From: Bradysia coprophila
Lineage: Eukaryota; Arthropoda; Insecta; Diptera; Sciaridae
Reading direction: 5' to 3'
Length of the DNA: 64,000 nucleotides
Assembly (NCBI RefSeq): GCF_014529535.1
Contig: NW_023503616.1
Location: 496,001-560,000 of the forward strand
Part shown: positions 25,901 to 39,900 of the stretch, in pieces
Layout of the letters: every line of letters begins with the position of its first letter
Numbering within the stretch: the first letter of the stretch is position 1
Translations under genes and position numbers: made by a program
Notes under the pieces: generated by a model
What the model was told of the DNA's origin: nothing
Seen by the model: only the letters and a program-made list of their open reading frames with translations
Databases searched by the model: none

Positions 25901-28900
25901 ATGTGAAATATTTTCTTCCAAATGTAATTACTGCAAACATTATCTGGACAGAGGGAGCTCTCTCTCTCTATGCGAATGTTCGATGTAATTGATTATAATG
26001 ACGAATCGAAACTGAAACACATTCGCCGAAAAACGGTTGGCTATTTGATAGACGAGAGAAATGATGTGTGATGCACAATAAATATTATTTTATGGCACTC
26101 AGTAAACGAATTTAATAAAATTATAAAATAGATGGGTACTTTGTCAATGCATTGCGGATATATGTTGTGGGGTGGATTTGGTTGTCGAAAGGTGTGCGTA
26201 TGAATTTCGTTGTGGTGCTTTTGCATGCTCGCTCCGGATTTTATTTCTATATGTGCAGCCCCACTCACTCATATCGATTAAAAAGTTATTGCAGCAAGTA
26301 CAACCAACCATATCAAGCTATCCGCATGTGAACATTTATAATGAGAAGATTACAGATAAAAATTGGAATTTTAAACAAAAATTTCTCATTTTATTCAACT
26401 CATTTCACTGCCCTGTTAAGCTGTAAAAATTGCTGATGATGTCCGGGAATATTTTTTTTAAACAATTCGTAGAAAAGGCTGGACCGACAACCAATAATTT
26501 TAAAAGCAACGACCAGCAACATTAAAAAACATAAATTCACAGAAAATCAAAATAATTAGCGTGAATGGGTCATTGCTCTTCTCATACCCTTCAAATCAAA
26601 ATGTTGCATCAACGCTATACACGCATTTAATCCTATATAACAGCGATCAGCAATAATGAAAATTATTTTTCGGAAATAAACGGATTCACAACCCTCCCTC
26701 AAACGCTAACACAAAATAATACTTTTAAATAAAATCAGTTCCACAGGGTTTTCGGGTGGATACAACTTTAATAGCATTTTGGTGGTGCATACATAATATC
26801 AATAATTCAAATTTATACCATACCTTGTATGCGGATGAAGTGCCTGCCGATGATGTTACCGTAGTCGATGCATTTCCACTCGATCCACCCATTGAATTGT
26901 TACTGTTGTTGGACTTTTTCTCCTTACGACCTTTTGTGCTACTTTTTCCTTCGCCGGCACCTTGTCTACCGGTGCCGGATGATGAACCACCGACATTACC
27001 TCCCATTCCCATTCCAGGAAATGCAGCTAATTCGGGATGTTGAAATGGTGATAGGCCTGACGCTTGCAATCGGGCGAAATAATCCTGAGCAGCTAATTGT
27101 GCCATAGACCACCAACCTGGACAAGTAAATACGGTTTTGTTTAATTAATTTATTAATATTGGGAGTCATGCGACGATTTTTCTTATTAGAAATAAGATAA
27201 AAATTTACGAGTGCATTTACACAAAACAATTTATGTACAGAGGTACAGCTTATCCGATGCACACATATGCATTTGTTTACAAAACTAAAATCCAGGTAGC
27301 GCTTTACAGAATAAACAAAAAGCACATGTGAACCGCACACATCCCTAACAACTCGACAAACATTTGTATATAATACCAAAATGTTTGTTGCTTTCAATGT
27401 GTTTACGTCAATTTGGCAACAGTGCAATACGCTCAATCTGTCAATGCGCACTCACATTACCGTTCTTACTGTTAAAATGAGTAGAACTTTTTCCGGAGAG
27501 AAAATGCTCTTGAATCTGTTCACTTTAGTTTTGAACTCTTCAATGAAGAAAATGTTGTACATAGCTGAACCGTGCATGTATGTGTGAGCTAATTTCATTG
27601 ACTATATAAGTAATCGTAAGCAACGTAATGGCTATCTCTCTTTATGAATATAATTGTATGTATGCAAGCACACGAACAAAATAATAAAGAAAAATACCAA
27701 AATGACATTAATCATGGTAATTCATTGATTCGGTTTTAATTAGTGAAACATACATTGATGGTTTGTATTTACACGGTTGCCACATTTTCACCAAGGATTT
27801 GTTTAAGTTAATTGCGGATCTTTTTGACTGAATACATAACGTAAATGATTGTGCAATCTGGTCAAAAAATGGTTTTCAGATACATATGTGTGTACACACG
27901 GACCTTACATTATATACTAACTAACCCATACTTTTCATTATATATTAAGTTTTACATAAAGATTTTATTTTCAAGTTTATTTATAAATATCGTACGTTTG
28001 TACAACCTTGACATTGATATTGATTAAAATTTGCATGTCGTCACACACAAAGTTTATTGACGCCTAGCTAACAATATTATTTATCAGATTAAAAAAAAGT
28101 AAATCGAAGAATCTCCTTGCCTCTACTTCTGTGTTAGTACAATTGTTGAATCGTTACATACCGAAAATAATCAAAAATTGACTTGGAACAATTCTTTTAA
28201 CGTTTATATGAAATGAAACAACCTACACCCAAATGACATAATACTTCGCATAATCTGACTATCAACGTGAACTGAGAAAATCGGCCACTCGCGTGTTGTG
28301 ACAATGGGTCAACGGTTGTGTTTATAGATTGAATATTTAAATACATGGACTGAACCCACACTTTACTTGCTATAAATGTCATGATTATTTAACTTACTTG
28401 CAGGATGGAGTCCAGCAAGACTGGCTGCCTGTGATGCCGCTACAGCCATTGTGTTTTGATGATGTTGATGATTGTTCATCGAATATCGATCATTACTCGA
28501 TCCACCAGATCCTGGTAGTAGTCCCAGTCCAGCTGCAGCGGCTCCAAATGGAGAACCGAATAATTGACTGGATGCAGCGGCTGCTGCTTGAGCTGCAGTC
28601 GGGTCACGTCCCCAATAGGCTGTAATAATAATGAAATTGTTTAAATCGTATAATGAATCGAGAAACAAATTTATGGTAACTGGTTTGCAATCTTTTTTCA
28701 CATGATACGAATTTGGTTAAGAGGAAATGGATTAGTTTATGAGTTCAACAGTTTCGGAATCATAATTAAGACACGCATTTAAAATTTCTCTGTTTGAGAT
28801 GTTAAATGTGAACATTTAGTTTTTCACACGGTTTGTGATTTTGATGAAAAAATATACTCCAAAAATGAACAGAAATATAAATCAATTAGAGGAATTTTTT

Positions 28901-30945
28901 GAAGTGTGTTCTGCATACTTTCGATCTGGAATTACAGTTAATTTAAACCAAATTTTTGTCTAATGTTGCTACAGCTGTTGTACCAGCTGATCAACTTATA
29001 TAATCATACTGCTATGCGTTCTTACATGAATTTACCACTAACACGCGCCTGCGTATAACTACGAAACCGGAATAAAGACTGTGTTTGTATTAGTGTACCA
29101 GCTGGCAAAACATCTGAAGCAAACCTATTAGGTTAACAATATTATATCTGGATTTTACACTGTACATTGTACAGCTAGTGTAACTATATGTAGAATTACC
29201 GTTGACTACCCGCAATCGCTTTTAGAATTAACTTCATTTAATGAAGTAGTGGAAAAAAATATTGACAATTCGACAGCTGGTCTTTCCCCAGCTGGTGTCT
29301 ATATGATATTGTATATAATAGTAGTTCACTCACGTACACATATGAGTGTAAATAAACCGGCTAATACACTACTGATAAAGACAATAACATGTTCACCAGC
29401 TGATGAAAGACCTGCTGTTGCAAATTCGGTACTTATTAAATTACATCAAAATGGCACATAACATAGGATAGCAGTCAAATGACTGAAACTCAAACCTTAC
29501 TTACAAGCTGAAGGGAGCAGGGACAGTCAGACCAGTAAATAATCAACAGAAAACCTTGATTTATGGTTTATTGTGATTTCGGTATCCTAAGTCCTAAGTT
29601 CATATTCAGTTAGCCTTAGATCAACGATTTAATTCTAATTTTTCGTTTTAAGTAATTAAAATTGTTGGATCTTTTAATTACTTCTATGTACCTAATATGG
29701 CAAGTTTAGAAATAGCTGGATAAAGTTCATGGAAACTTTATCTCATCTAGTGGACCAAATTCAGAAGAATTCAAGATCTTATTAGATTTATGTTTCTTTA
29801 CTCACAGGATAAGGCTATGGGTTGAATTTTTGAATAAAAACAAAGGCCAATTTCTAGCAAATCGTTAGCAGGGTGTAGCTTTGTGATATTATGAGAATGG
29901 AGAAAACCCAACGATTAAATTAGCTTCTAGGCCTTGCCTATGAATTCAGACAGATATTTTATAGAAATGAGTTGGATTAGAGCTGATTCGCGAATTATGT
30001 AATGGTTTCCACTCAACAAAAAGTACTCCATGTGAGAGCCGTGAGAGAGCGAGCTGTCAAGTAAACAAAGCAAAAATTGAAAAAATTCAATTTTGTCTAT
30101 CACACGGAGTAGTATTTTGATAAATGGAAATCAATCCTTACAAATAAAATCTCTAATCTCAGGCTGAATTTTAGCTCTTCCTGGGAAAGGGCAAAATTAC
30201 AGATCTCATATAACTGTTAGGTTATTGCAGAGTATACTTGGCAAATTTTACTGGACTGCCGAATTTGCAACAGCTGGTCTTTAATCAGCTGGTGCTCATG
30301 TTATTGTTTATATCAGTAGTGTATCATTAGCCGGTTTATTCACACACACGTACACGCGTAAGTGAGTAAGCCGACAAATAAACTACCACAATAACATGAG
30401 AACCAGCCGATGATATACCTGCTGTTGCAAATTCGGCACACTAGCGACATTTACAATAACAATAACTTTGACAACAGAAAAACAAAAACCAATAAATAGA
30501 TTTGCAATGTTCGTCATTAATTCGATTTTTAATTCCCCTTATCATTTAGTCTGATTCATAATTGCGATTGTCAGTGTACGCTGGACGACAGAGTGGTTGT
30601 TAAAAGATTTGCTGAAAGACATCTAATTCAAAAAAGTTCTTTTCATTGAATATGAAATTCATTCTTGTTCAATAAAAAGAAATTTTGTCAATTTTTCAGC
30701 AAATCTTTTAACAACCACTCTGCCTTCTGACTATCGGAACTATTAAGATATACCGTCAAGTTGGTGTGTTTCAATTACAAACTCAGTTGACAAATTTACG
30801 TGGACAGCACTCTTTTTTCACACCAAATTAACTTACCGAATAAGGAAGCTGCATCAAGAAGTGAACTTGGATCCTGTCCACTTCCTCCACCGGAATGACC
30901 TCCTCCTTTCCCTTTCTCATTATTGTCGCCATTCTCTTTATCCAT
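13997..30945 (-). CDS. tou: toutatis / BAZ2-type chromatin remodelling subunit
   Basis: Twenty-four minus-strand exons join in frame to 7497 nt (2498 aa): 30945-30837, 28619-28398, 27116-26824, 25881-25587, 25498-25333, 25117-24555, 24488-24337, 24228-23962, 23889-23614, 23503-23399, 23206-23141, 22216-22172, 21092-21051, 19963-19874, 19812-19584, 19521-16494, 16347-16139, 16081-15969, 15631-15510, 15378-15228, 15169-14949, 14860-14407, 14343-14222, 14153-13997. Domain order is that of BAZ2/TIP5. A low-complexity N-terminus is followed by the basic segment [15 protein letters not shown] (near 575), a TAM/MBD domain (about 630-690), a Lys/Arg/Glu coiled region and a DDT domain ([12 protein letters not shown], about 940-1000). 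Then come a WHIM-type motif ([11 protein letters not shown], near 1400), PHD fingers (about 2092-2138 with [12 protein letters not shown], and 2144-2195), and a C-terminal bromodomain with the WPF shelf and acetyl-lysine Asn in IFNEDDS. Family role: ISWI partner that represses or tunes transcription in the nucleus. The start is the first ATG of exon 1; an upstream coding exon at 43483-43526 is possible. Confidence 0.92.
21469..21590. repeat. Near-perfect 52-nt hairpin in a tou intron
   Basis: Arms 21469-21520 and 21539-21590 are reverse complements with a single mismatch around an 18-bp loop. The arms begin TACAATCGCTAAAACG and end at the loop with CACCAGCTGGTC. It lies in the intron between exons 12 and 13 of toutatis. 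The CAGCTGGT motif is shared with the elements at 29257-29435 and 30255-30441. Confidence 0.9.
22433..22843. mobile_element. MITE family 1, copy B, in a tou intron
   Basis: The left end (22433-22466, ATACGTGCAGCGTGAATAAT) is an imperfect inverted copy of the right end (about 22810-22843, TTTATTCACGCCGTGCGCAC). The right-hand part also carries the TTTCGTGGATAAAAATGG block, found in reverse complement in copy A. It sits in the intron between tou exons 11 and 12. No open frame. Confidence 0.6.
28967..29120. repeat. Degenerate CAGCTGGT-family element
   Basis: TGCTACAGCTGTTGTACCAG at the left and GTGTACCAGCTGGCA at the right resemble the ends of the two elements just upstream in the same intron, but the terminal repeats are eroded and boundaries are approximate. 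Confidence 0.4.
29257..29435. mobile_element. CAGCTGGT-family MITE, copy 2
   Basis: About 180 bp in tou intron 1. The left side has ATTCGACAGCTGGTCTTTC and CCAGCTGGTG; the right side has TTCACCAGCTGATG and CCTGCTGTTGCAAATTCGG. It aligns throughout with the element at 30255-30441, including the TAAACCGGCTAA and AATAACATG blocks (in both orders). Confidence 0.7.
30255..30441. mobile_element. CAGCTGGT-family MITE, copy 1
   Basis: Perfect 17-bp terminal inverted repeats, GCCGAATTTGCAACAGC at 30258-30274 and its complement at 30421-30437, extended imperfectly inward through CAGCTGGT and CATGTTATTG. The interior carries a CACACACGTACACGCG run. It lies in tou intron 1. No coding capacity; the mobilising transposase is not in this window. 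Confidence 0.85.
30589..30722. mobile_element. 134-bp MITE with perfect 29-bp TIRs
   Basis: Arms 30589-30617 (starts CAGAGTGGTTGTTAAAAG) and 30694-30722 are perfect reverse complements over 29 bp, with a 76-bp AT-rich centre. It is in tou intron 1, about 115 bp from exon 1. No obvious target-site duplication flanks it. Confidence 0.9.
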
Positions 30946-33900
30946 ATTTTGGTAATCCGAATTGTTCCGAAAACTGGTTGCAATCACACAACGCTTGGTT
31001 TATGTTTCACAAATTGTTGTATTATGTACCTCCATTGATGAAATTTGTTCACGAGAAAAAAAAAATAATTCCAAATTTTTTTTCACTCTAACACATATTG
31101 TGCTATTACACTCAATGTAGGAATTAACACTTAAAAGCTTATCGTTATTTACTTTATCATGAACACCGAAGCATAGATAAATTGATAGAAATTTTGTTTT
31201 GTTTGTAGTAAATGGCAATAGTTATAGTTGTTTAAGTAACATAATTTGATTATGTAATATATTTTCTAATTAAGTTCAGTAGCACTCTCACAATACGAAT
31301 TAAGTAAAAACGTACGCGTATCAATAGAATTAAGATTAATTTCAGTGTCACGTATGGAAAAATTTAATCGTGATTGTTGTGATGGTTATTTAGTAACACC
31401 TTGCTGATAAGACTCCAATAATACAGTGTTGAATTACTCTGAAAATAGAAAATAAAAAACGAATTAGTAAAAAATCCAACTTTTACAAGCCTATTTTACG
31501 TGGAGTTATTGCATGACTTTGTTGTTAAATAAAAGTTAAAATCTAAATTCGTGTTAAACATTATCGAGACTAGTTGTCGTCATAAAAATATATGGTCGGT
31601 CTTGCCTATTTTTTTCAACAAATTGTTAATATTGTACGTACACAGTCAAATCGATTGAAAAATAAATACTAATTGGATCATTAATGATTCATGTCTAAAC
31701 ATTTCTTGCTTAATCCAACAAAATCCAGAATTCAGGCAATCGTCAAGCTGCAGCTGCACTATTATTATTGTTATAAGTATATACCGACTGCCGATGCATT
31801 TAATTTCCGAGTAAAAACTATTTTCATGCTGCACTTTTTATCATGCGATTTGTGAAGATAGGAAGACTATTGTACGACCTAGACAAATTTTATTTGAACT
31901 ACCCAGCCATCAGGAGAGAGAGAGTTTACGAAAAAAAAACTTTTAACAAAAGCAAACTCAACTGAATGAATGGGGAATCAGAACGAACTTAATTTGAAAA
32001 CCAATTAAAACATATACGTGATCTAATTCAAACAATACAAAAATTCATCATTCAATTGCTTATACAATCAGCAGAATTGATACATGAAGTACATTATATT
32101 TAAAAGAAACGAGTTTCACAAGGTCTGTACGTCGAAACGATACCAGTGATAAACTAATGTTGAAATTTATGTATTTTGAGTTTATAGTTTAAGTGAACGT
32201 CTACCCAGTTGACCATTGACTCTGACTGGAGTATGGACATAAATTCGTTGGGTTATTTAAAATAGAAAAACCAATGAAACAAAACAATTATAATGTGACG
32301 ATATATCGATTTTTTTCACCATGTACTACACCGATGGAATTGTCGTTATAGAAACATGTCGTAAATAAATTACACGAAAACGACATCCTAGCGGAAAAAA
32401 AAAATTTAACGTTTGATACTCTCATACGGGACAAATAAAAAAAGAAATAAATTAGTTAGTGGCTGTAGCTGTAATTTCATTTCTTAATTTCTTGGTAAAA
32501 AACTTTTTTTTAACATAAAATGGAATGCTAGCAATACAAGCTGAAAAAAAAATCAAAGAAAAAGTCGCATAGGGCACGCACAGGCCTTTTTTTTAAATTA
32601 TAAAGCGAGCTAACAAAATGTGCACAATAACCGAATAAATGTATAAATGAAACCTTTTCTTATTAACTATACATGTAGTAAGGTATTTACATCCATTCTA
32701 CATACACAATTTTTTTTATTTTTTCAACCTCGTCTGAAATATAAAACTCGTTTCGTTTTTATTATTACAAAAACAAATTGATTATTATCTGTACGGCTTA
32801 ACACTGAACAGTTGAAGTTGAGTACAGAATAAAAAATCGAACGCTCTCCCCCCGAGTTAAATGTTTAAGTTTTTGGTTTATGAATTTATATATACAGTTC
32901 ACATACACACCTCGCAGTATGTAACAGAAAAAAAAAATATGAAAAACAACAACAGCAACAACAAAAGTACTAATATGTCTATGGTTTATGGTATACCTCT
33001 CTCACACAATGAATAAAAATTATTGCAAACGAAATGAAATTAAAGAAAAAAAAAACGAATTATTCGCAACTGCTTCTCAGAAAATGTCGAACCATGTGTC
33101 ATGGTTATGATTGCTTGAGTTGAAACGAAATCGATCCTTGAACCGCAACGAAAAACGTAAAGGATCATATTTTAATTAGCATTTTCACGGTTGGCCCATG
33201 TACTTTGTACCACAGTATGTGTGGTTTGAATTTGCTTGCACAAGGCAATGAAAGAAAAAAAAAATCGTTAATTTCGTTTGTCGTCGCTGGTTTAAGAAAT
33301 TCAACTTATTAATTGGCCGTAAGTCACTCATATACACTGATTGAATCAAAAGAGTTTGACGGTTTTTTTTTCTGTAGATTGTATACACGCTCCATCTACC
33401 CTCATAAGCAATGATCTAACTATATTGTTTTCCAACCCTCCAACGAACACATATACCCATGATAAGTGTCAGTCTCTCTTCAACCCAGTGAACTCATATT
33501 AAAATACTGGTAACAATTTGAATGTTTTCATGAATAATTTTGATGTAGAACCGATAGATATTATTTAAGTGACATACATGTGTGTTTCGATATAGGGAGC
33601 TAGCCAAATATAAAGTAACACATTACATATATTATGTGGCACTGTTTAACTGAGTGTATGGCGTAATAAATAACAACATCTACACACAGGATAGAAAAGG
33701 AAGAATCCATGATGATGACTTTGGGCGGATTTATAAGGAGAGTTACAATGCAATGTTATATTTATGGATTTTGTATAAGAGTAGTAAAACGAGAAATTAA
33801 ATGCCATAGCAAATGGAAGACGGTATAAAACGACGAGCAATACACAAAGGAAAAAAAAAATGTTTTCTCGAAATAAAATCGATTTTTTTATGTTTGAACA

Positions 33901-36900
33901 AATTCTTTTTTGTATCGGATTGGTTGAGAATTTGTTATAGAATTTCTAAGATACATCGTTTCTTAATGTGTATAGATTGGATATATAGAAAATATGAATC
34001 TGCTGATATTTTGATGAATTAAAAATTTAAGGAAATAAATTCTTCAAAATACAAAAAAAAACAAAGTTTTTATAAAATTGTCATACCAATTCAAATCGAA
34101 TTTTATCAATCCATTATAATCTCCAAACGATAATTATATATCCCATTCGCTATTCATCTGAATCCTAAATGACCAAAAGAATAGTCAAAATGGCTGCCTT
34201 TCTTTCACATGACGGAAAAAAAAGTAAAAATGCATCTGGTTTAGCACTTTTTATTAAAATGTTGTCTGTTACGATGCACGGAATGCATCTTAAAATATTA
34301 CAAAACACTCACACCACCACAGATCATTTCATTATTTTTCTTTTTGATCATCATATCACACATAATTGTTGGTTTTTTTTTCCTTCTTTCCATCGACAGT
34401 TGTATGCCGGTTACATGAATGTTTTGGTCATATCGTTATTTTGCTGATGAATTTTAGATATTATTTTAACTGTTAAACATTTGATTACGTTACACATATT
34501 CTACACAACTAATGTATACACACATCACATAAGATGACAATTTCTTTTTTTAATAATTTTGATGGAAACAATTGCCATTCTGAATCGATTTGAAAGAAAA
34601 AACGGAGGAACGAACAAAAAATGCGAACGTTTAAGATGGCTTCGAACAGAGAAACTGAGAAATATTATACAGAATAGGAAGAATTCAAGCTTGAGTTTGA
34701 GTTTGGCGATATTGTACATATATATATCCAGTCATTTTGAGGTAATATACACAATCATGCCCATTATGTTTTATATATGCACATGAAACACTCGGTGAAT
34801 TTATGTAAAAAGTCTCATGTTGAGAATATTTTCTGTGTAACGCTGGAGTAGACTGTGTTGAAAGAGCATATGAAAAAGAGAAACAAATTAGTGGGTAAAG
34901 CTCTAGATGTGCGATGACAAAAGTTACTCTTTAAATTTTTTTTTTATATTCGTGAAACATTTAATGAAATGAAGGAAAACGGAGAATAGTGCGAAAATAT
35001 TTCTGTTTCGTTTTGGTATAAATAGTTTGGACTATCATTTGTGTTCGTGAGGGTGAGACTGTGTACTATACAGTGTGTAAAATGGTTCTTTCCAATTATT
35101 ATTTAAAATGTGATCCACAGGGCTTAGCTTCAGAGATAAATTGATGACGAGAGAATACTTTTAATATTTAAATTATCAGAAATTTTTGCTGTTGTACTTA
35201 TTGAATTTCGATAAGGATGTTTAGTAAACAGTACATGATTTTAGCTCATGACCTATCTCAACACAACTTTTACGTCTATTGCTTGCGAAATTAAATAATT
35301 AAATAATAAGGAAACGGAGTAAACGTATAATAACGGATACATTCAACTATTTTTAACAATGCAGGTGGGAAAATAATCATTTTCTTCCCTTCTCTGAAAT
35401 ATCGGAAGCCTCTGTTGTTAAAAATTTGTGTTTAACTGTTAAGAAAAGTTGGAAATTGCATTTTCTCGGGTGAATTGTTGAATAAATTATTCCACAATTT
35501 AAGTCAAATTCTATTCAAGTTTCAAATACTTGACAAAGTAGCTATTTTGTCAGATTTTTTTATCAGCTGTGATCATTACTTTAAAGCTTTTAGAACCGGC
35601 GAAGCATCTATTGTCGAAAAAAGCGAGGAATATAAGTGATTGTACAAACGAAGTAAAAGATTTCTAGTGAGTACAGGGAGAGAAATTCTCCGATGTTTTC
35701 CGATGAGGTAGATTTTTTTAGAATTAGTGTTTCATTTCTGTTGCAAGCGCGTGCCTACTAAAACTTCATAAAATAGAAATCTGGCGGTTTCTGAATCTTT
35801 GTTGACTTTTTTATGAATTTAATTCGAGATGAGTGGGCATATCAATTTCTTTTCCCCACAGCCCATCGTAAAAATATCGTTAATGAGATAGGTTCCCACT
35901 TTCATGTGCGATCCCCTCATCGCTATACCTGTAATCATAAGCCAAATAGAAGAAGGCTGCGATGTTGTCGAAATGTTCGAGAAACATTTAAGAATATCGG
36001 AACGTTTATTCAAATCATATTGTGTTCGATAAAATACAAAAGTTGTTACTTGTCCACGTACATTTGCAATATTTATGAGTCCATTTCTTACAAAAAATAC
36101 AAGTACAAAGAGAAACAAATATCAGGTACTCACATAAACCAAATAAATGTAATTTAATAATACGAAAGCCCAGAGCTGTAGTCGCATTTGATTGTGAAAA
36201 ATGTACGCTGTAAAACGTGCGCATGAAGCAGATAACGTTTTATGTTGGTTATGCATTCATATCGAATTTCAAAATAAATGTCAAATGTACTAATGACCGC
36301 ACAAAACATCTGGAATTTTCTCTCATGTTTATGCTTTACCTGTCTACCGACGAATTTCGGGTTTTAAAAAACCTCCAATATATTTCATTCTATTTTTCGT
36401 AGAATTTATTCATTTTAATCTCCCTCTCATTTACGTTCGCCATCCCTTTCGACTTGTGTTCGGTCTAACATCCAACTTATTATCAAAAACAATTCGATTA
36501 AAAAAGACGAAAAAAAAAAATAAAACCACCAACAAAGTTGACGAATCTTCAGCATATTCATGATTCCGTGTTTCACCCATTTTAATTCGTACATCCCGCG
36601 CAATATCAAAACATCGGATACAAAATATTATCCGTGTAGGTATACGAAATCGATTCGTCTCTCCGGTAGAAAGCAGTTTCGGGTTTTCATTGTGCGGTTA
36701 CCACATTCAATAAATAAATTTAATTCTGCTCATCCGACGTGTTTTTTTTGTATCATATTTTTGTACGTGTATGTCTCGCTCGATACTGTGCCTTGACAAC
36801 CAACGACCTATATTTCCTTGATTCTCTTAGTGATGGTTGCTTATGTTAACAGATACTTCCTCAGATGATAATTCAACGGACATTATTACACATAAAAAAG

Positions 36901-39900
36901 GAACATATGAGGTCGTTTTATAGAGCAACAAAATTGTGGGGAGTTGAAACTTTGGAAAACTGAAATAATCTTGCCGGTCTATTACAATCAACATTCTACA
37001 TTTGATTCAGATCCAGCGATTTAACAGCAAGCATAATTTCCAGTGCATTATGTAAAACTAGATCAGAATAAGTCCAGATTCTAGGAAAAACCTTCGAATG
37101 AATTGTACGCTTGTCTCGAAATTAACAAGAACATAAATTTCGTTTTAAACTTAACTGAAACGTAAACCACTAAGTCTAATTCTTTAAGTGTTGTTAGACC
37201 GCAATTTCATCCAATAAAGTTCAGCTAAATGTACCTATTCACATCGAATATGGTATGATCCCACAATAATAGCAACGAATCGCACCGAACATTTTAGTTG
37301 TGTACATTATAAAACTGGTATCGATTTACATAATGCCAACTTGTCACTTGTAATGTGCAAACGACCATCAGTAACGGATACATGAAATTCTTTTTATTAC
37401 AAATACAATTACAAGTCAGGTACGTACCGAGGGTTGTCCGTTCTTCCGTTGGAGTAATAGAATCCAAAAACAGTGACAAAATAGTCTAGAATTTTTCAAT
37501 AGAATCCTTTCAGACTTTTCATTTTAAACATTCGAATTCAACAAAACATCAAATGACCGTTTCGTTCAGAAAAAACATCGTAAAACTATTACTGCTGAGT
37601 CTAACATTTAACTTGACTGTACAAGATGGAAATGACGTCATTTATTTTAAACAAAAAAAAGTGCTACAATAGTCAAATATATTTACGGCGAGCGGTCAAT
37701 GTATACACAATTCGGAGATTGTTTTATTTCTCAGACAAGTCGTTGTTTGTTTCGGAATTCGTTATTTTATGAGCATTGAAATTAGGTGTGTACCGTAACA
37801 GTACTGTATACAAAATGTAAAAAATCTACAAAACCACGAAATTAAACGAGACTTTCACTTCATTTTATTTGTATCAATTTTTCATAAAAAAAAATTAAAT
37901 AAAAAAATTGATTCGATTATTTAGTAAATTATATGAATTAACATTTTATTACCAAATCCATCAATTAAAAGTCAAACCGCACACACTAAAATTGAATTAC
38001 GTAAAGTAAAAAAAAAACTAAATTTTATTTTCTATTATAACAATGACATTACCATCCATAACATCGTATAAAACAAACTGTCTACACGTCACGTTAATTA
38101 TTGTAACCTACGAATGTTGTATACACTTTTCGACTTCAGTTTGATGGAAAATATAATTCTTGAAAATGACTTGAAACTACACCACATCATCTAAATGTTT
38201 TAACCATTTTATGTGATATAAGCATATTATACATACATATACATCCAATGTTAATGTATAAACTAAAAACCATCTTTATGCTTTGTGACGGACATCAACG
38301 ACTACAAGGCGGCGGCGACGAAGATACACAAATATAAATTTTATTCAATTTGGAAAATAATATATAGATTGTTATAACAAACGCAAGTAATTGTACGAGA
38401 AAGGCAGAGGTTTCGTATACATATTGGAGATTAAAATTACTATTGCTGGGTAATAAACTCTCAAATAAAGAGCATGTAACATCGGATCGTTCGGTTGTTC
38501 TGCCGTTATTAGTATTCGTTTTAAAAATTGTATCCAAGTAAGATGTGATGTTATGTTCTCTTTTCGTTTTAGCATAATTACAGTGAAGATGAGTTTATGA
38601 ACAGTTGTTGGGAAATTAAAAACTCATCGGAATGAGTATAATACGATCAAGTCCATCATGTCTGTAATTTGTTTCAAAAACTATTAGCATTGCATTTGAA
38701 CTCCTTATGTTACCGTCGCACTTAGCAGGTCTATATAAAATCAGGAAACTATTACAAATAGACTGGAGATGATGATCTCAAAGCCTTATAGAAGAGTCTG
38801 TAGACTAGACTGAATGATTATCATTTTAAAGAAGGTTTCCCTAGTTTTAGTTCGTCTTGAATGAATTGAATATATTAGCAAAATGTACATGACATGCACA
38901 ATATGAGGGATTTTTTTTTTGAAAAACAGCAGACCGAAATCAGACGCATTTTCCACCCTACTTACCCCGGAAGTACATGCAATTACCTTTCTAATGACAC
39001 CCCACACGACCCTGAACGGATCGTGTAACTGGAGAAATTTCTGTAAGAGAAATGCATGTTTTTGCTTTTTGATCACCTTCCACTAGCCACAAAGCCACAC
39101 AAGCTTCGAAGAATTTTTTTGAAAGTGGTTTTGGCTTCTAAGGTCGAATACCTTTCTGGACACATAAAAACATTCAACTGGAAAATGCGTCCGATTTCGG
39201 TCGGCTTTTTTTGAATAGAAACCCTCGTAACAGCTCTCGAACTAACGAACCGGAAATTCGGGGAGTGATTCGATAGCAGGACTATAAAGGTTAAGGTAAC
39301 TTTTAATGTTTACCTCTCAGCCTCTTGTAGTCGCTTCTTTAGAGCGTAAATGACAGTCTCTATCTATAGTCGCGATTAAACAGAGTTTATCATTTGCAGA
39401 CCAGTGAGTATAAAATGAAACTGACAACATCACTGAAGTTAATTTAATTGCAATTACCACAAGTGAAACAAGTAAAATAAAATCGACACTGTTGGCATTG
39501 AAGTGTGTATAAATACCATTTGCGAGATGACTTTTGTGCTTCATTGGTGTAAAAATTAAAAACTCAACTTTGAAAGTCTACACAGAATTTTTAGGAAACC
39601 GCAGACTAAAGGACATAATTGTATTAGAAATTCATGTTGTAAGAGAAACGAGAGTATTTGAACTCTTTCACTTACAACAATAAACATCGTCCTAACAATT
39701 TACTTATTTTATTTTATTTTAGTTTACACGCACATCACAATTATTATAAGAATATCATCAGACAGATGAGTTTCCATTCCATGATTTTTAAATATAGCGA
39801 ACGCTGTGTACAATGTGTGTACATATCATCATATGTATTAAATGCTCCAATCAAACAACAAATCGAAATAACACAATGCGGTTACGATTCAGCGTCGCAT

